Part shown: piece by piece, positions 1 to 8,529 of the stretch | Numbering within the stretch: the first letter of the stretch is position 1 | How the letters are laid out: each line of letters begins with the position of its first letter | Source: Cryobacterium inferilacus | GTDB lineage: Bacteria > Actinomycetota > Actinomycetes > Actinomycetales > Microbacteriaceae | Direction of reading: 5' to 3' | NCBI RefSeq assembly: GCF_019599185.1 | Contig: NZ_JAIEUL010000002.1 | Location: 62,001 to 126,000 of the forward strand | Length of the DNA: 64,000 bases | Notes under the pieces: model-generated | The model's database searches: none | The model's input: only the letters and a program-made list of their open reading frames with translations | Told to the model about the DNA's origin: nothing | Translations under genes and position numbers: made by a program

Positions 1-1
1 C

Positions 2-502
2 CTGGTGTTGCCGCCCGTGGTGGGCGGGCTGGCCCTGCTGGCCACTTTCGGCCGCCGCGGCCTTCTCGGCGAGACCTTCGAGGTGCTCGGGGTGCAGATC
101 GCGTTCAGCACCACGGCCGTGATTCTCGCGCAGACCTTCGTCGCCCTGCCCTTCCTCGTGCTCAGTGTCGAGGCCACCCTCCGCGCCTCCGGCGCCCGGT
201 ACGAGGCCGTCGCCGCCACCCTCGGTGCCGCCCCCGGAACGGTCTTCCGCCGGGTGACCGTGCCGCTCGTGCTGCCCGGCCTGCTCTCCGGCGCCGTGCT
301 GGCCTTCGCCAGGGCGCTGGGCGAGTTCGGGGCGACACTCACCTTCGCCGGCAGCCTGGAGGGCGTCACCCGCACCCTGCCGTTGGAGATCTACCTGCAG
401 CGCGAGAGCGATCCGGATGCCGCGATCGCCCTGGCCCTCGTGCTGGTCGTCGTCGCCATCGTCGTGATGGTCGGCACCCACCGGCCGGAACGTGCGCGAT
501 GA
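2..502 (+). CDS. modB: Molybdate ABC transporter permease ModB, C-terminal part
   Basis: Membrane permease half of the molybdate importer. The gene enters from the left edge, so its start and first membrane segments are missing; 166 codons remain. The visible part has the EAA loop that docks on the ATPase ([22 protein letters not shown], split here as YEAVAATLG and FRRVTVPL around residues 70-95 of the fragment) and the ModB-typical [10 protein letters not shown] after it, then a last hydrophobic helix. The stop overlaps the modC start by 4 bp, so the two are translationally coupled. Sulfate permease CysW is the closest alternative, but the EFGAT-type signature and moaD close by favour molybdate. 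Confidence 0.88.
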   Translation: MVLPPVVGGLALLATFGRRGLLGETFEVLGVQIAFSTTAVILAQTFVALPFLVLSVEATLRASGARYEAVAATLGAAPGTVFRRVTVPLVLPGLLSGAVLAFARALGEFGATLTFAGSLEGVTRTLPLEIYLQRESDPDAAIALALVLVVVAIVVMVGTHRPERAR

Positions 503-1218
503 GCGGCCTGATCTGTCACGCCGTGCTGGCGGGGCGCGGCCTCGACGTGGACTTCGAGGTGGCCGAGGGGGAGACCGTGGCGCTGCTCGGGTCCAACGGA
601 GCCGGCAAGTCCACCGTGGTGCAGATCCTCGCCGGGCTCCTGCGCCCCGACCACGGCCGCGCCACCCTGGCCGGGCGGGTGCTGTTCGACGACGCCGGCA
701 CCTGGCTGCCGCCGCACACCCGCGGAACGGCCCTGCTCGCGCAGGAACCGCTCCTGTTCCCGCACCTCTCCGTGCGCGACAACGTGGCCTTCGGGCCCCG
801 CAGCGCCGGGGCGACCAGGGCCGGCTCCCGGCTCCTCGCCGACGAGTGGCTGGCGCAGGCCGAGGTGGCCGACCTGGCCGATCGGCGCCCGGCCGAGCTG
901 TCTGGCGGGCAGGCGCAGCGGGTGGCCGTTGCGCGCGCGCTGGCGGCGCATCCGTCGCTGCTGCTGCTCGACGAGCCCATGACGGCCCTCGACGTGGCGG
1001 CCGTGCCCGCCCAACGGATGCTGCTGCACCGCGTGCTGGCGGACCGCACGGTGATCCTCGTCACCCACGACCCGCTCGACGCGCTGGCGCTGGCAGACCG
1101 GGTGGTGGTGCTCGACGGCGGCCGAATCGTGGAGACCGGACCGACCAGGGCCGTGTTCGCCCGGCCGGGCACCGACTTCACCCGCGCCCTCACCTTCGGG
1201 CTCGATCTCGGCCGGTGA
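499..1218 (+). CDS. modC: Molybdate ABC transporter ATP-binding protein ModC (short form)
   Basis: Cytoplasmic ATPase that powers molybdate import with ModB. Walker [10 protein letters not shown] is at residues 31-39, the ABC signature LSGGQAQ near 134-140, Walker B LLLLDEP near 153-159 and the switch histidine in VTHDP near 190. At 239 residues it contains only the nucleotide-binding domain; family ModC proteins of about 350 residues also carry a C-terminal molybdate-binding (TOBE/MOP) regulatory domain, which is absent here without sign of a frameshift. The start ATG overlaps the modB stop (ATGA). Identification as ModC rests mainly on coupling to modB. Confidence 0.85.
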   Translation: MSGLICHAVLAGRGLDVDFEVAEGETVALLGSNGAGKSTVVQILAGLLRPDHGRATLAGRVLFDDAGTWLPPHTRGTALLAQEPLLFPHLSVRDNVAFGPRSAGATRAGSRLLADEWLAQAEVADLADRRPAELSGGQAQRVAVARALAAHPSLLLLDEPMTALDVAAVPAQRMLLHRVLADRTVILVTHDPLDALALADRVVVLDGGRIVETGPTRAVFARPGTDFTRALTFGLDLGR

Positions 1219-1293
1219 CGCCGCACCCCCACCTTGAAGGGGCATCCGCCGCGGCGTATCGTGCCTCGCGGGCGACTCACGAAGGGTGGAACG

Positions 1294-1878
1294 ATGGGAA
1301 ATCTGGTGGTGCAGCAGTTCGTCACGGCCGACGGGTTTGCGGCCGACGCCGACAACGAGTTCACCGCATACGAGTTGCTCGAGGGTGGCACCGCGGAATT
1401 GGACCGCAGCCAGGCCGACTGGCTGGACAGCGTCGACGCCATGGTCTTGGGCGCCAGGACCTACCGCATGTTCGTCGGCTACTGGCCGACGCCGGCGGCG
1501 GCGGGCGAGATCATCACCGCTCCGTTGAACGCTCTGCGCCGGCACGTGTTCTCCCGCACCCTGCAGCACGCTCCATGGGGCGAACAGGAAGCCGCGACGG
1601 TCGAGTCCGGCGACGCCGTCGACGCGATCCGCCGCATCAAGGCCGAGACGGACGGTCTGGTGGTGCTGTGGGGCAGTCTGAGCCTGAGTGACACCTTCTT
1701 CGCCGCCGGGGAGGTCGACGAGGTACGACTCGTCATCCTGCCCGTCGTCATCGGTGCCGGTCGAGGTGCTTTCCCCGCCGCGGGTGATCCCCGGATCCTC
1801 GACCTGCAGGCCGCGCGCACCTTCGACCGGGGGCTCGTCGAGCTGCACTACGCCGTGAGACCGGCTCCAGAGTGGTGA
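1294..1878 (+). CDS. Dihydrofolate reductase-like / RibD C-terminal domain protein
   Basis: A 194-residue protein of the RibD C-terminal (DHFR-fold) family, NADPH-dependent reductases of mostly unknown substrate. Visible features are the N-terminal strand LVVQQFVTADGFAA, the nucleotide-site segment MVLGARTYRMFVGYW near residues 50-64 and the late LVVLWGSLSLSDTFF and VILPVVIGAGR strands near 115-150. I chose ATG 1294 because GAAGGGTGG sits 4-12 nt upstream; an in-frame ATG at 1234 has no such site. It stands alone after modC with a 75-nt gap. It is not the riboflavin RibD itself because the deaminase half is missing. Confidence 0.8.
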   Translation: MGNLVVQQFVTADGFAADADNEFTAYELLEGGTAELDRSQADWLDSVDAMVLGARTYRMFVGYWPTPAAAGEIITAPLNALRRHVFSRTLQHAPWGEQEAATVESGDAVDAIRRIKAETDGLVVLWGSLSLSDTFFAAGEVDEVRLVILPVVIGAGRGAFPAAGDPRILDLQAARTFDRGLVELHYAVRPAPEW

Positions 1879-1960
1879 GACCCGCTCCCGAATGGTGGGA
1901 AGAGACCTAAACTGACGGGGTCGGGCGGCACGCGCCCGCAGCGACGAGAGGACCACCACG

Positions 1961-2200
1961 ATGCAGGTTCAGGTGCGCTACTTCGCCGCCGCCAAGGCGG
2001 CCACCGGCGTGGCCGAGGAGTCGCGGGATCTGGCGGACGGCGCCACGATCGGCGCCTTCCTGGACGACCTGGACAACACCTCAGCCGCGGTGTTCGCTCG
2101 GTGCTCGTTCATCGTGAACGGGGCCGCCACGACGAACCGAGCCCTGGTGCTGCAGCACGGTGACCAGCTCGACGTGCTGCCCCCGTTCGCCGGCGGCTGA
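1961..2200 (+). CDS. moaD: MoaD/ThiS-family sulfur carrier, small subunit of molybdopterin synthase
   Basis: A 79-residue ubiquitin-fold sulfur carrier. It begins with the beta-strand MQVQVRYFAAAKAATG and ends with the obligatory Gly-Gly (PPFAGG), whose carboxylate is adenylated and thiocarboxylated by a MoeB/MoeZ enzyme. MoaD then gives sulfur to precursor Z with MoaE. The RBS GAGAGGA lies 9-15 nt before the ATG. The partner MoaE is not in the window, but a MoeZ-like enzyme is encoded 2 kb away on the other strand and modBC is upstream. ThiS is the alternative; the VNGAAT strand and PPFAGG tail read more like MoaD. Confidence 0.85.
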   Translation: MQVQVRYFAAAKAATGVAEESRDLADGATIGAFLDDLDNTSAAVFARCSFIVNGAATTNRALVLQHGDQLDVLPPFAGG

Positions 2201-2227
2201 CCGCCCGCGACAGGGAAGCGCCTCGCC

Positions 2228-4093
2228 TCACGGGGTGACGACGGGAAAGTCCGGATCCGGCGCATCCAGCAGGGCGAACAGTCGCGGCAGCACACTGGCA
2301 TCCCCGGTCATGTCCACCCCGCTGAACGACCCGCTGGCCACGCACTGCACCAACCGTGACCGGCTGATCCGCACGTTGAGGTCGGCCGTGCGCGGCTTGG
2401 CCACCGGAAAATGGATCAACGCTCCGTGGCTCAGCTCGAGCCGGTACAGCTCTCGCGTGTCGGTGATCACCCAGTTGATCGCGAAATCCTCGTTCCAGGC
2501 CCGCGGGCCCACGACACGGATGGCGAGGGTGTCGAAGAGCTGGGTCACGGTCAGCACCGAGAGCAGGCCGGCTGCCGACACCCCGGTGCGCCCGACGCCG
2601 TAGCGCAGTTCGTTGGCCCCGGTCAGGTAGACGTTGCGCCAGGTCGCGTTCTCGGCGCCGAGTCCCAACCGTTCCAGCCCGGTCGCCAGCAGTTCCCTGG
2701 CCGCGGGGTCGCCGGGGTCGGCGAACACGGCGTGGCTGGCCAATTCCACCGAGAACCGCAGGTCGCCCGTGTCGAGGTAGCGGCGGGCATGCTCGACGGT
2801 GGCCGCCACCCCGCCCAGCACGTCGACATACCGGGTGGCGGCCGCTGCCGGCGGATGCTGCCACAGGTGCGCGGGGTTGCCGTCGTACCAGCCCAGGTAG
2901 CGCTGGTAGATCGCCTTGACATTGTGGCTCACCGAGCCGTAGTAGCCGCGGGCGTGCCAGCGGCGGGCCAGCGACGGCGGCACCTCGAAGTTCTCGGCGA
3001 TCTCGCTGCCGATCAGGCCCTGGTTCATCAGCCGCACCGTCTGGTCGTGCAGGTAGGCGTACAGGTCGCGCTGTTCGGTGAGGAACTCGAGGATCGCCGC
3101 CGTTCCCCAGGTGGGCCAGTGGTGCGACGCGAATTCCACGTCCGAGCGGTAGCCGAACAGTTCGATGGCCTCGCCCAGGTACCGCGACCACATCCGCGGG
3201 TCGCGCACGGGCGCGCCCCGCAGGGTGAGCAGATTGTGCATGGTGTGGGTGGCGTTCTCGGCCATGCACAGGGCCCGGTGGCGAGGGAAGTACAGGTTCA
3301 TCTCCGAGGGGCACTCGGTGCCGGGGGTGAGCTGGAAAACGATCGGCACGCCGTCGAGCACCTCCTCCTGACCGGTGCTGGTGATCGACAGGGTGGGGAC
3401 GACGAGCCCGACGCTGCCCGTCGAGGCGCCGGCGCCGAGCCCGATACCGACCCGGCCGGTGGCGCTGCGGGCGAGCGGATGCCCGTCGTAGTAGTAGCCG
3501 CGCCGGAACATGGCCGAGCCGGCGTAGACGTTCTCCGACACGGCGTTGTCCATGAAGTGCTCGGGGGCGACGACCGGAATGCTGCTGTCCGGCTCGATCA
3601 CGCCGAGCACCCCGCCGAAGTGGTCGACGTGGGCGTGCGTGTAGACCACCGCGGTCACGTCGCGGTCGCCGCGGTGATCGCGGTAGAGCGCGAGGGCCGC
3701 TGCGGCGGTCTCGGTCGAGATGAGCGGGTCGATCACGATGATGCCGTTCTCACCCTCGACGATGGTCATGTTGGAGAGGTCGAAGCCGCGGATCTGGTAG
3801 ATCCCCGTCGTCACCTCGTACAGGCCGTGCCTCATGTTCAGTGCACTCTGCCGCCACAGGCTGCCGTCCACGGTGTCCGACCCGTCGCCGGCCAGGAAGG
3901 CCAGCGAATCCATCTCCCAGACCACGCGACCGTCGTCGGCGTAGATGACCATCGGGTCGATCGTGCCCAGGTAACCCCGGTCGACGGCCGCGGTATCGCC
4001 GGCGGTCGCTGTACCGGCCGGGTTACCCTGGCCGGTGGGTCCGCGGCTGGTGTTCTTGCCGGGGTTCTGCCTGCCGCGTGTGCCATCGCCCAT
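2228..4093 (-). CDS. Linear alkylsulfatase, metallo-beta-lactamase fold (SdsA1/YjcS-like)
   Basis: Predicted to hydrolyse primary alkyl sulfates such as dodecyl sulfate to alcohol and sulfate at a binuclear zinc site. The metal motif THAHVDHFGG lies near residues 150-160, further ligands in ENATHT and ASHHW near 270 and 320, followed by the helical dimerisation region and a C-terminal SCP2-like segment (AINWVITDTRELYRLEL). Length of 621 residues fits the family. I chose ATG 4093, which has GAGAGAGG upstream, over ATG 4144. The N-terminus is polar with no signal peptide, so the enzyme is probably cytoplasmic, unlike the exported Pseudomonas SdsA1. It converges on moaD with a 27-bp gap. Confidence 0.87.
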   Translation of the reverse strand: MGDGTRGRQNPGKNTSRGPTGQGNPAGTATAGDTAAVDRGYLGTIDPMVIYADDGRVVWEMDSLAFLAGDGSDTVDGSLWRQSALNMRHGLYEVTTGIYQIRGFDLSNMTIVEGENGIIVIDPLISTETAAAALALYRDHRGDRDVTAVVYTHAHVDHFGGVLGVIEPDSSIPVVAPEHFMDNAVSENVYAGSAMFRRGYYYDGHPLARSATGRVGIGLGAGASTGSVGLVVPTLSITSTGQEEVLDGVPIVFQLTPGTECPSEMNLYFPRHRALCMAENATHTMHNLLTLRGAPVRDPRMWSRYLGEAIELFGYRSDVEFASHHWPTWGTAAILEFLTEQRDLYAYLHDQTVRLMNQGLIGSEIAENFEVPPSLARRWHARGYYGSVSHNVKAIYQRYLGWYDGNPAHLWQHPPAAAATRYVDVLGGVAATVEHARRYLDTGDLRFSVELASHAVFADPGDPAARELLATGLERLGLGAENATWRNVYLTGANELRYGVGRTGVSAAGLLSVLTVTQLFDTLAIRVVGPRAWNEDFAINWVITDTRELYRLELSHGALIHFPVAKPRTADLNVRISRSRLVQCVASGSFSGVDMTGDASVLPRLFALLDAPDPDFPVVTP

Positions 4094-4217
4094 GATGACC
4101 GCCTCTCTCGATGCCGCGAGGCCGTCATGGCACCCGTTGGGCACACCATAACCGGGCCGTCACCCGGCAACTAGGCTCGGCATCCGCCGCTGCCCAGCCC
4201 GACAGGATGACGGCCGG

Positions 4218-5423
4218 TCAGTACCGGGGCTTGTCGGGTTCGACCCGGCGGGCCCAATCGTCGATGCCGCCGGCCAGATGGGTCACAGTCGACCAACCGT
4301 TGTCGCGCAGAACGTCGCGGGCGTACTCGGACCGGGTGCCGTGGTGGCAGTAGAGGATGACACGATCGGCCGGCTCCATCACCGCGCGGGCCTGGTCGCT
4401 GAGCAGCTGCGCCATCGGCACCAGCGCCGAGCCGTCGATGGCGACGATCTCCCGTTCCCACGGCTCGCGGATGTCGACGAGCACGAAGTCGGCCCGGCCG
4501 GCCTGCCGGTCGGCGAGCAGCGCGGCCAGTTCGGTCGAGCTGACCTCGTCGTTGGCCGGGGGCGCGCTGGGCGGGGCGACCGGATGCGGCTCGACCTCGC
4601 TGTGACTGGTGTCGTGTGGCCGGGCCGATGCCTCCGGCCCGCCGGTGCTCGCAGCGGTGGGCGTGGCGCCGTACGGCACCTCACGCCAGGATGCGTCCAG
4701 TCCGTCGAGCACGAGCAGCCGGCCGAAGAGCGGTTCGCCGAATCCGACGATGAGCTTGAGCGTCTCCGAGGCCATCATCGCGCCCACGCCGGCGCAGACC
4801 GACCCCAGCACGCCGGCCATCGCGCAGGTCTCGGCCTCATCGGGGCCGGGGGTGCTGGGGAAGAGGTCGTCCAGCCGGGTGCCGCCGTCGGGCCCGTCGA
4901 CCCAGAAGGTCGTGACGAGACCGTCGAAGCGCAGCACCGACCCCCAGACGTATGGCTTGTGCTGCGCCGCCGCGGCGTCGTGGGCCAGGTGGCGGGCGGC
5001 GAAGTTGTCGGTGCCGTCGACGACGATGTCGTACCCGGAGACGAGGGCATCCACGGTGTCGCTCGTCAGTCGCACCTGGTGGGCCACGACCTCGATCAGC
5101 GGGTTGCGTGCCCGCAGGGCCGCTGCGGCCGCCACGGCTTTCGGCTCGGCCAGATCGGTCATCGTGTAGATGGTCTGGCGGTGCAGGTTGGACACCTCGA
5201 CGCTGTCGGAGTCGACGATCCCGATAGTGCCGACACCCGCGGCGGCCAGGGCGGTGAGCACCGGCGAACCCAGCCCGCCGGCACCGACCATGAGCACCCT
5301 GGCGGCCGCCAGGCGACGCTGGCCGAGGTCACCGACCTGTTCGAGGGAGATCTGGCGGGCGTACCGCTGGCGTTCGGCCGGGGTGAGCGGCGGGCCAGGG
5401 GAAACGAGGGGAGCGTGCGGCAT
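4218..5423 (-). CDS. moeZ: MoeB/ThiF adenylyltransferase fused to a rhodanese (MoeZ-like)
   Basis: Activates the C-terminal Gly of MoaD-type carriers as an acyl-adenylate and then passes sulfur to it. The N-terminal ThiF domain has the ATP loop VGAGGLGSP near residues 44-53 and the NLHRQ motif; a Cys lies in ETCAMAGVLGS. After a Pro/Ser-rich linker near 275-310 comes a rhodanese domain with the active-site loop YCHHGTRSE. At 401 residues it matches two-domain MoeZ. ATG 5423 was preferred because AGAAAGG lies about 6 nt upstream; ATG 5444 and further upstream starts are possible. It is divergent from sufS, whose product could load the rhodanese cysteine. One CxxC zinc pair expected in some relatives is not evident. 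Confidence 0.87.
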   Translation of the reverse strand: MPHAPLVSPGPPLTPAERQRYARQISLEQVGDLGQRRLAAARVLMVGAGGLGSPVLTALAAAGVGTIGIVDSDSVEVSNLHRQTIYTMTDLAEPKAVAAAAALRARNPLIEVVAHQVRLTSDTVDALVSGYDIVVDGTDNFAARHLAHDAAAAQHKPYVWGSVLRFDGLVTTFWVDGPDGGTRLDDLFPSTPGPDEAETCAMAGVLGSVCAGVGAMMASETLKLIVGFGEPLFGRLLVLDGLDASWREVPYGATPTAASTGGPEASARPHDTSHSEVEPHPVAPPSAPPANDEVSSTELAALLADRQAGRADFVLVDIREPWEREIVAIDGSALVPMAQLLSDQARAVMEPADRVILYCHHGTRSEYARDVLRDNGWSTVTHLAGGIDDWARRVEPDKPRY

Positions 5424-5530
5424 GGCGGCCCTTTCTGCTGACATCCAGCCTAGGCCTGTTGTGTGTGGGGGCGGGCGGGCGGCAGCCGACCTGCTCTGCC
5501 GTCCTGCTCCGGGTGGCGGTACCCTGAAGT

Positions 5531-6916
5531 ATGACGTTCGTCGCCCCACCCCCTGCCCCCGCGCGTGATCCGAGCGACCAGACTCCGAGTGATCACGCCC
5601 AGACCGATCAACCGCTGACGGACCGGTCCGGGTCCGACCTCACGTTGAGCTCGGACGAGGTGCTGCGGATTCGCAACGACTTCCCGGTGCTGCACCAGCT
5701 GGTCAACGGGCATCCGCTGGCGTACCTCGACTCTGGGGCCACCTCGCAGAACCCGATCAGCGTGATGGAAGCAGAGCAGGAGTACTACGAGCAGCGCAAC
5801 GCCGCCGTGCACCGCGGCGCGCACACCCTGGCCTTCGCCGCGACCGAGGTCTTCGAGGCCGCCCGCGCCACCGTGGCCGCCTTCGTCGGGGCTGCCGAGA
5901 ACGAGATCGTCTGGACCTCCAACGCCACCGAGGGTGTGAACCTGGTGTCCTACGCGTTCTCCAACGCATCCCTCGGCCTCGGCGGTCCCGCCGCGACGCG
6001 ATTCAGGCTGGGCACCGGTGACGAGATCGTCGTCACCGAGATGGAGCACCACTCCAACCTCATCCCGTGGCAGCAGCTGGCGCTCCGCACCGGCGCCACC
6101 CTGCGCTTCATTCCCGTACGTGCCGACGGCACCCTGGACATGACCGCCGCCGGCGAGATCCTCAACCCGCGCACCCGGCTGCTGGCCGTCACGCACGCCT
6201 CCAACGTGGTCGGCACGATCAACCCGATCGACGACCTGGTGGCGATGGCGCACGCCGTCGACGCGCTCGTGTTCCTCGATGCCTGCCAGTCCGCGCCGCA
6301 CCTGGCCCTCGACCTGACCGCGCTCGGCGTGGACTTCGCGGTGTTCTCCGGCCACAAGATGCTCGGCCCCACCGGAATCGGCGTGCTCTACGGCAAGGCC
6401 GAGCTGCTCGCGGCGATGCCGCCGTTCCTCACCGGCGGTTCCATGATCACCACCGTCGACATGCAGGGCGCCGAGTTCCTCGCTCCGCCGCAGCGTTTCG
6501 AGGCCGGCACCCAGCGCATCTCCCAGGCCATCGCCCTGGCCAGCGCGGTCGACTACCTCAGCCACACCGGTATGCACCGCATCCGCACCCGTGAGGCCGA
6601 ACTCGGTCGACGCCTCGTGGAGGGCGTCACCGCCATCCCCGGTGTGCGCCTACTCGGCCCCGGCCTCGGCGTCGAACGCATCGGCCTGGCCGCGGTGGAT
6701 GTCGCCGGTGTGCACGCGCACGACGTCGGCCAGTTCCTCGACGAGGCCGGCATCGCCGTGCGGGTCGGGCACCACTGCGCCCAGCCGTTGCACAAGAAGC
6801 TCGGCGTTACCGCGTCCACCAGGGCCAGCACCTACCTGTACACGACCGATGACGAGGTGGACCGGTTCCTGGCCGTGCTCGCCGAGGTCGCCCCTTTCTT
6901 TGGAGTGTCCAGATGA
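5531..6916 (+). CDS. sufS: Cysteine desulfurase, SufS type
   Basis: PLP enzyme that converts L-cysteine to alanine and leaves a persulfide on its active-site Cys. The PLP lysine is in FSGHKMLGPTG near residues 273-283, and the persulfide Cys in RVGHHCAQP near 412-420, the group II (SufS) arrangement. The protein has 461 residues with an extra polar N-terminal stretch of about 45 residues before the conserved IRNDFPVL. The ATG has no clear Shine-Dalgarno; TACCCT lies 5 nt upstream, so the mRNA may be leaderless. The stop overlaps the sufU start by 4 bp. sufBCD are not next to it, which is unusual. Confidence 0.93.
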   Translation: MTFVAPPPAPARDPSDQTPSDHAQTDQPLTDRSGSDLTLSSDEVLRIRNDFPVLHQLVNGHPLAYLDSGATSQNPISVMEAEQEYYEQRNAAVHRGAHTLAFAATEVFEAARATVAAFVGAAENEIVWTSNATEGVNLVSYAFSNASLGLGGPAATRFRLGTGDEIVVTEMEHHSNLIPWQQLALRTGATLRFIPVRADGTLDMTAAGEILNPRTRLLAVTHASNVVGTINPIDDLVAMAHAVDALVFLDACQSAPHLALDLTALGVDFAVFSGHKMLGPTGIGVLYGKAELLAAMPPFLTGGSMITTVDMQGAEFLAPPQRFEAGTQRISQAIALASAVDYLSHTGMHRIRTREAELGRRLVEGVTAIPGVRLLGPGLGVERIGLAAVDVAGVHAHDVGQFLDEAGIAVRVGHHCAQPLHKKLGVTASTRASTYLYTTDDEVDRFLAVLAEVAPFFGVSR

Positions 6917-7419
6917 CCTCGTCCGCCATGCAGCAGCTCTACCAGCAGATCATCCTCGACCACGCCAAGTCGGCCAACGGCGCGGTCGCCGAGCTGGCGG
7001 CACTGGATGCCGACGCGGCCACCGCCGCATCCGCCGCCGGTGTGCGCCTCGCCCAGTCGCACCAGGTCAACACCACCTGCGGTGACGAGATCACCGTGCG
7101 GGTGGGCCTGTCCGGTACCGGTGCGGATGCCCGGATCGACGAGTTCGCCTGGCGCGGCGCCGGCTGCTCCATCTCGATGGCGTCGGCCTCCGTGCTGAAC
7201 GACACCGTGCGCGGTACCACCGTGGCCGAGTCAGAGGCCATGCTCGACCTGTTCCGGGAGATGTTGCGCTCCCGCGGCACCATCGAACCCGACGAAGAGG
7301 TACTCGGCGACGCCGCGGCCTTCGCCGGTGTCTCGAAGTACCCGGCCAGGGTCAAGTGCGCCATGCTGCCCTGGGTCGCCTTCGAGGCCGCCCTCCTCCA
7401 GCTCGCCGAGCCTGCGTAA
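6913..7419 (+). CDS. sufU: SufU-type zinc sulfurtransferase / Fe-S assembly protein
   Basis: Partner of SufS that accepts the persulfide at a zinc site. It has the family start LYQQIILDHAKS near residues 9-20, the first Cys in VNTTCGDEI, the second in GAGCSIS and the third in RVKCAMLPW near 148-156, so all three zinc/sulfur cysteines are present. Length of 168 residues is normal. It overlaps sufS by 4 bp, an obligate pair by context. IscU is the alternative but the insert between the first two Cys and the SufS partner favour SufU. Confidence 0.92.
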   Translation: MTSSAMQQLYQQIILDHAKSANGAVAELAALDADAATAASAAGVRLAQSHQVNTTCGDEITVRVGLSGTGADARIDEFAWRGAGCSISMASASVLNDTVRGTTVAESEAMLDLFREMLRSRGTIEPDEEVLGDAAAFAGVSKYPARVKCAMLPWVAFEAALLQLAEPA

Positions 7420-7450
7420 CTCCTGCAATTCTCCCCGCCGGGCATCCTGA

Positions 7451-7468
7451 CCCGCGGGAATCCGCGGG
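7451..7468. terminator. GC hairpin after sufU
   Basis: CCCGCGG-GAAT-CCGCGGG forms a 7-bp stem with a GAAT loop, 31 nt after the sufU stop and before the convergent kinase gene. There is no U-tract, so termination is inferred only. Confidence 0.4.
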
Positions 7469-7545
7469 CCGGGTTGGGTGAGCAGGAAACGAGCAGGAGT
7501 CATGCTCCACGCGCCGGGGTGACCGCGGTGACCGGGGCGCCGGGG

Positions 7546-8475
7546 TCAGGCGATCGAGATCGCGATCCGGTCGCGCAGCGCGCTGGTCGGGGCCAGCCGG
7601 GCCAGGTGCCCCGCGCCGTCCAGCGCATTCGCCACGGCCGGGCGGATGTCCACGCCGGGCCAGATCTCGCGCAGGCCCCGGTCGAACCGGTGGGCGATCT
7701 CCGGTGCACGCAGCACCCCGCCGAGACCGCAGACCACGGGGGAGACCCGGTCGGCCTCGCCCACCCGGCGCAGTCCGGTGGCGGCCGCGAGCACCAGCTC
7801 GGCCGCGGCCCGGTCGCAGATCGCGGCGGAAACGGCATCCGTTGCCGCGAGCTCGGTGACCTGACGGGAGTACGCGGCAATGCGGCTCACCCGGGCCGGA
7901 TCGGCCTGCAGCTCGAGGTACGCCATCTCCAGGTCCGGAAACTCCACGAGCATCTCGGCGGAGAGCGACGTCGCCGGCCCACGGCCGTCGTAGGCCCGCA
8001 TCACCGCGTCGAGGGCGGCGCGGCCGAGCCAGTAGCCGCTGCCGGCGTCGCCGATCAGGTAGCCCCAGCCGTCGATGCGGGCTACCTGGCTCGCACCCAC
8101 GGCCAGGGTGACCACGCCGGTGCCGGAGGCGACGACCACACCGAGCTCGTCACCGAGCGCGCCGAGATAGCTCGTGACCGAATCGTGCGCCAGGAACACC
8201 TCTCGCACACCGTGCGGTGCCACCAGAACGCGTAGCTCCTCCGGGTCGGTCTCGGCCTTGGAGAAGCCCGAGATGCCGGCGCTGACGCTGACGATGCTCT
8301 CGGTCGTCGACGACACGATCCTCGCCACCGCCTCGGCCAGCTGCGGCACGAGCGCCCGGTCGGTGCGGATGCCGTCGAACTCGAACGTCAGATCCTGCCC
8401 GGTGCCGGTGTGCAGCAGCGCTCGGATGCCGGTCTGGCCGGCATCAATGGCGAGGGAACGGGGTGTCGCGGTCAT
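7546..8475 (-). CDS. BadF/BadG/BcrA-family ATPase, probable N-acetylglucosamine or glucosamine kinase
   Basis: ASKHA-fold protein of 309 residues. The first phosphate loop is AIDAGQTGIRALL near residues 9-21, the second is VVVASGTGVVTLAV near 112-125, followed by GWGYLIGDAGSGYWLGR, a hallmark of the BadF-type amino-sugar kinases, and the adenosine loop VVCGLGGVL near 247. Most actinobacterial single-domain members phosphorylate GlcNAc or GlcN with ATP. Substrate cannot be decided from sequence. It follows the esterase gene on the same strand with a 54-nt gap that holds a GGCTGAG/CTCAGCC inverted repeat. No strong RBS is seen before the ATG. Confidence 0.8.
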   Translation of the reverse strand: MTATPRSLAIDAGQTGIRALLHTGTGQDLTFEFDGIRTDRALVPQLAEAVARIVSSTTESIVSVSAGISGFSKAETDPEELRVLVAPHGVREVFLAHDSVTSYLGALGDELGVVVASGTGVVTLAVGASQVARIDGWGYLIGDAGSGYWLGRAALDAVMRAYDGRGPATSLSAEMLVEFPDLEMAYLELQADPARVSRIAAYSRQVTELAATDAVSAAICDRAAAELVLAAATGLRRVGEADRVSPVVCGLGGVLRAPEIAHRFDRGLREIWPGVDIRPAVANALDGAGHLARLAPTSALRDRIAISIA

Positions 8476-8529
8476 GGTGTGTCCAATCTGGATCTCGGCT
8501 GGGCGTATCGGCTGAGCTGCTGAGTCGGC

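Noticed and set aside
391..1959. Long minus-strand frame of 522 codons opposite modC and the DHFR-like gene
   Set aside because: It is the antisense shadow of well-supported genes, with low-complexity Arg/Gly/His-rich composition and no recognisable domain.
2411..4174. 587-codon plus-strand frame opposite the alkylsulfatase gene
   Set aside because: Antisense shadow; the metal-binding motif and full family length are on the minus strand.
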